Origin: an uncultured Anaerolineae bacterium
GTDB taxonomy: Bacteria > Chloroflexota > Anaerolineae > Anaerolineales > Villigracilaceae
Direction: 5' to 3'
Length of the DNA: 8,891 bases
Assembly: GCA_903854805.1 (NCBI GenBank)
Contig: CAINXK010000274.1
Location: 1 to 8,891, forward strand
The translations under genes were made by a program, and so were the position numbers. Every line of letters begins with the position of its first letter. Position 1 is the stretch's first letter. Shown piece after piece: positions 7,367 through 8,891 of this stretch. The notes under the pieces are model-generated. The model did not search any database, had not been told where the DNA came from, and worked only from the letters and a program-made list of their open reading frames with translations.

Positions 7367-7695
7367 ACCTTCAGCTCCAGCCCTTCGCCAAACGTCGTTT
7401 TGCAAGGGGTTGGCAAGTACAACCAATATTGGACCTGTACGAGCCCGCGGCCCGCAGCCCCGTCGATGTACCAGAGCGGCTCGTCACCATCCGCAGAAAT
7501 TTTGCAAAACCCAATCGTAATATTTTGCCCGGCACACACCAGCACTTTTACGCCCGCCGCCGGCAGAGGCCGGTCATCAACACTGCGCCAGGCCCAGCGG
7601 GTGCAAGCCAGTTCCCATTCAGCTTTACAAAGCGCAATTTCCTGAAGCAAAGCTTGCAAAAAGGCAGTCTGCATGACGCTGACCGTCTCATTCAT
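7363..7695 (-). CDS. DUF551-like small protein
   Basis: 110 residues. Residues 36-98 carry the DUF551-like layout: W-x-S-V-x-D-R-x-LP near 36-45, VKVLV at 49-53, a middle strand (ITIGFC), a Trp at 75, and a closing YWLYLPTP at about 90-97. The N-terminal 35 residues look helical (FLQALLQEIALCKAEWELA). DUF551 proteins are common in phages and have no known function. The gene is joined to both neighbours by 4-bp ATGA overlaps (7692-7695 and 7363-7366), so it is translationally coupled within the cassette. Its place among structural genes suggests a particle-associated or assembly role, which is inference only. Confidence 0.6.
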   Translation of the reverse strand: MNETVSVMQTAFLQALLQEIALCKAEWELACTRWAWRSVDDRPLPAAGVKVLVCAGQNITIGFCKISADGDEPLWYIDGAAGRGLVQVQYWLYLPTPCKTTFGEGLELKV

Positions 7696-7937
7696 TCCGG
7701 CCTCTTCTTCGCCTTCGCAACCGGCACTTTCGTTTGAGCCAGCACCAGCAGGTTTTCAATCAGATCCGCAATTCCCTCAACCCGGTACAGATCAGTCACA
7801 TTCGGATCAGCATAATTTCGGCGCAGCCCATCCACAGCCGAGCTGGTCAACCCGCATTGATTGGTCAAAACATCCAGGGCCGATTCAATCCGCGCCATGG
7901 CTACACCTTTTCTTTCTGCAACAACTCGAGGATCCAT
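7692..7937 (-). CDS. Unidentified small protein, first visible gene of the tail cassette
   Basis: 81 residues from the ATG at 7937. I do not recognise the family. It looks helical, with a central segment DVLTNQCGLTSSAVDGL, then YADPNVTDLYRVEGIADLIE and a basic tail ending KAKKRPE. Three starts are possible. The ATG at 7937 has AAAAAAGGA about 10 bases upstream. The ATG at 7898 (68 residues) has AAAAGGTG closer. A further in-frame ATG at 7979 gives 95 residues but no clear ribosome site. I prefer 7937 because MDPRVVAERKGVAMARIE reads as protein-like rather than leader. The stop overlaps the start of the DUF551-like gene (ATGA), which supports that the gene is translated. It could be a small phage adaptor or regulatory protein. 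Confidence 0.5.
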   Translation of the reverse strand: MDPRVVAERKGVAMARIESALDVLTNQCGLTSSAVDGLRRNYADPNVTDLYRVEGIADLIENLLVLAQTKVPVAKAKKRPE

Positions 7938-8040
7938 CCAACACCATCCTTTTTTCGCTGTCCGCTCTCGTTCCGGCACGATATTTTAGTTACTTTCACA
8001 ATCGCAGAATCTGAATCTATTCTATATAATCTCGGGGTTT
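7938..8040. other. AT-rich spacer between tail cassette and repeat array
   Basis: About 100 bp with no gene. The part at roughly 7981-8033 is clearly richer in A/T than its surroundings and is the natural place for a promoter of the - strand cassette. I see TAAAAT on the - strand near 7983-7988 as a possible -10 box but no good -35 box at 16-18 bp, so no promoter is called. Confidence 0.3.
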
Positions 8041-8153
8041 GCCCCGCCAGTGGAGTTTTGCGCCTGTACTTGGCGCAGCACCTATACCAGCTCTTCGTTC
8101 TGGCACCTAACCATCCTGGTCTTGCTGCTCAGGCGATTAATAATCGCTGGTTC
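8041..8153. repeat. Repeat copy 1, truncated (113 bp)
   Basis: It keeps the left arm of the 15-bp inverted repeat and the TGTACTT loop, then breaks off within the right arm at GGCGCA and continues directly into module 2. The A run and the C/G-rich hairpin are missing, about 96 bp in all. Confidence 0.85.
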
Positions 8154-8227
8154 GCCCCGCCAGCTCTTCGCTCTAGCACCTGACCCATCCTGGTTCCGCT
8201 GCTCGGACGATTAAAAATCGCTGGTTT
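8154..8227. repeat. Repeat copy 2, module 2 only (74 bp)
   Basis: The anchor GCCCCGCCAG runs straight into CTCTTCGCTCTAGCACC, so module 1 is absent. The palindrome is degraded (GACGATTAAAAATCGC), making this the most diverged copy. Confidence 0.8.
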
Positions 8228-8436
8228 GCCCCGCCAGTGGAGTTTTTGCGCCTGCTCTTGGCGCAAAACTCCACAAAAAAACCCTCTTTCACCCCCCTTC
8301 CCGATTTTGGGAAGGGGCCGGGGGATGGGTCATCGCCCAAACTGGCTTCGCCGCCCGCGCATATACTCACCAGCTCTTCGTTCTGGCGCCTAACCATCCT
8401 GGTCTTGCTGCTCAGGCGATTAATAATCGCTGGTTT
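8228..8436. repeat. Repeat copy 3, complete (209 bp)
   Basis: It contains both modules and differs from copy 4 at about five positions by eye: T-run length, loop bases, A-run length and one C/T change. The inverted repeat arms are 8237-8252 and 8260-8274 with one extra T in the left arm. The second hairpin is 8294-8302 with 8309-8317. Confidence 0.9.
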
Positions 8437-8645
8437 GCCCCGCCAGTGGAGTTTTGCGCCTGTACTTGGCGCAAAACTCCACAAAAAAAACCCTCTTTCA
8501 CCCCCCTTCCCGATTTTGGGAAGGGGCCGGGGGATGGGTCATCGCCCAAACTGGCCTCGCCGCCCGCGCATATACTCACCAGCTCTTCGTTCTGGCGCCT
8601 AACCATCCTGGTCTTGCTGCTCAGGCGATTAATAATCGCTGGTTC
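8437..8645. repeat. Repeat copy 4, complete (209 bp)
   Basis: It contains both modules. The inverted repeat is perfect here (8446-8460 with 8468-8482). The second hairpin is 8503-8511 with 8518-8526. Confidence 0.9.
8446..8482. repeat. Perfect 15-bp inverted repeat in copy 4
   Basis: GTGGAGTTTTGCGCC and GGCGCAAAACTCCAC pair fully around the 7-base loop TGTACTT and are followed by eight A. As there is no T run after the stem on either strand, it is not a normal terminator. It may instead be the end structure of a small non-autonomous element or a folded RNA. Confidence 0.85.
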
Positions 8646-8773
8646 GCCCCGCCAGTGGAGTTCTTGCCGCCAGTACTTGGCACCTCGCCGCCCGCGCACA
8701 TACTCACCAGCTTTTCGTTCTGGCACCTAACCATCCTGCTTCTGCCGCTCAGGCAATTAATAATCGCTGGTTT
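8646..8773. repeat. Repeat copy 5, internally deleted (128 bp)
   Basis: About 81 bp is missing: the sequence passes from AGTACTTGGCAC directly to CTCGCCGCCCGCGCACAT, removing the right inverted-repeat arm, the A run and the C/G-rich hairpin. Confidence 0.85.
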
Positions 8774-8891
8774 GCCCCGCCAGTGGAGTTTTTGCGCCTG
8801 TTCTTAGCGCTAAACTCCACAAAAAAAACCCTCTTTCACCCCCCTTCCCGATTTTGGGAAGGGGCCGGGGGATGGGTCATCGCCCAAACTG
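8774..8891. repeat. Repeat copy 6, cut by the window edge
   Basis: Module 1 is present in full. The inner part of the inverted repeat is mutated (TTAGCGCTAAACTCCAC), leaving 9-bp outer arms. The second hairpin (8841-8849 with 8856-8864) is intact. Module 2 would lie beyond the window. Confidence 0.85.

Larger units (their letters stand above)
8041..8891. repeat. Array of 209-bp composite repeats, complete and internally deleted copies
   Basis: The anchor GCCCCGCCAG recurs at 8041, 8154, 8228, 8437, 8646 and 8774, giving steps of 113, 74, 209, 209 and 128 bp. Two modules can be told apart. Module 1 holds the 15-bp inverted repeat, an A run, the CCCCTTCCC hairpin and a GGATGGGTCATCGCCC tail. 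Module 2 runs from CCAGCTCTTCGTTCTGG through the palindrome GCGATTAATAATCGC to the next anchor. The short copies lack most or all of module 1. No gene is supported here: frames stay open on both strands only because the repeats contain few stops. The array continues past the window end. Confidence 0.92.

Noticed and set aside
7367..7426. 20-residue N-terminal extension of the connector-like protein
   Set aside because: It would overlap the DUF551-like gene by about 60 bp. The ATG at 7366 gives the ATGA coupling also seen one gene upstream and has a GGAG site.
8025..8030. TATAAT on the + strand as a promoter -10 box
   Set aside because: No acceptable -35 box lies 16-18 bp upstream (the nearest TTCACA is 24 bp away), and it would only transcribe the repeat array.
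2207..8040. Phage attachment sites flanking the cassette
   Set aside because: I found no direct repeat shared by the two flanks (about 2207-2308 and 7938-8040), and there is no integrase or tRNA gene.
8173..8726. Open frames of about 100 residues on the - strand and similar ones on the + strand
   Set aside because: They are translations of the 209-bp repeats, repeat the same peptide segments in different frames, have no ribosome sites and end where the repeats change.
8041..8891. CRISPR array
   Set aside because: The repeating unit is 209 bp with near-identical sequence throughout, with no short direct repeat separated by unique spacers.

Overview
The window looks like a chromosomal segment of a Gram-positive-like environmental bacterium, most probably Chloroflexota (Anaerolineae-like). 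This is an inference from the style of the sortase-bearing surface protein (an LPVTGFAPG linker leading into a sortase fold), moderate-to-high GC, and a minor tail protein resembling those of siphophages of Gram-positive hosts. No marker gene is present to confirm it.

Left part (1-2206, + strand): the 3' part of a large secreted protein whose beginning lies outside the window. It has nearly identical 97-residue beta-sandwich repeats, two DUF11-like domains, an LPVTG motif and a C-terminal sortase domain with a His/Cys/Arg triad. A strong nested-hairpin terminator follows at 2227-2285.

Middle part (2309-7937, all on the - strand, read right to left): a compact phage-derived cassette. The order is an unidentified small protein, a DUF551-like protein, a probable head-tail connector, a hairpin, a tail tube protein, a long heptanucleotide repeat array, a large minor tail (hub/Tal-like) protein and a LamG-bearing tail fibre. 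The first three genes are joined by ATGA overlaps. In this window there is no tape measure protein, tail chaperone, capsid, portal, terminase, integrase or lysis gene. Only the tube, hub and fibre parts of a siphophage-like tail are visible. It could be a decayed prophage, a domesticated tail-like device, or a prophage with an unusual layout.

Right part (8041-8891): no believable gene. It holds a head-to-tail array of a roughly 209-bp composite repeat. Two copies are complete, three are internally deleted and one runs off the window edge. The repeat carries a perfect 15-bp inverted repeat, a C/G-rich hairpin and a small palindrome.

The surface protein and the tail cassette are convergent and do not share a transcript. 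The most unusual points are the sortase fused to its own apparent sorting signal, the tail cassette lacking a tape measure with a heptad array at exactly that junction, the LamG domain inserted into the fibre's core domain, and the composite repeat array.
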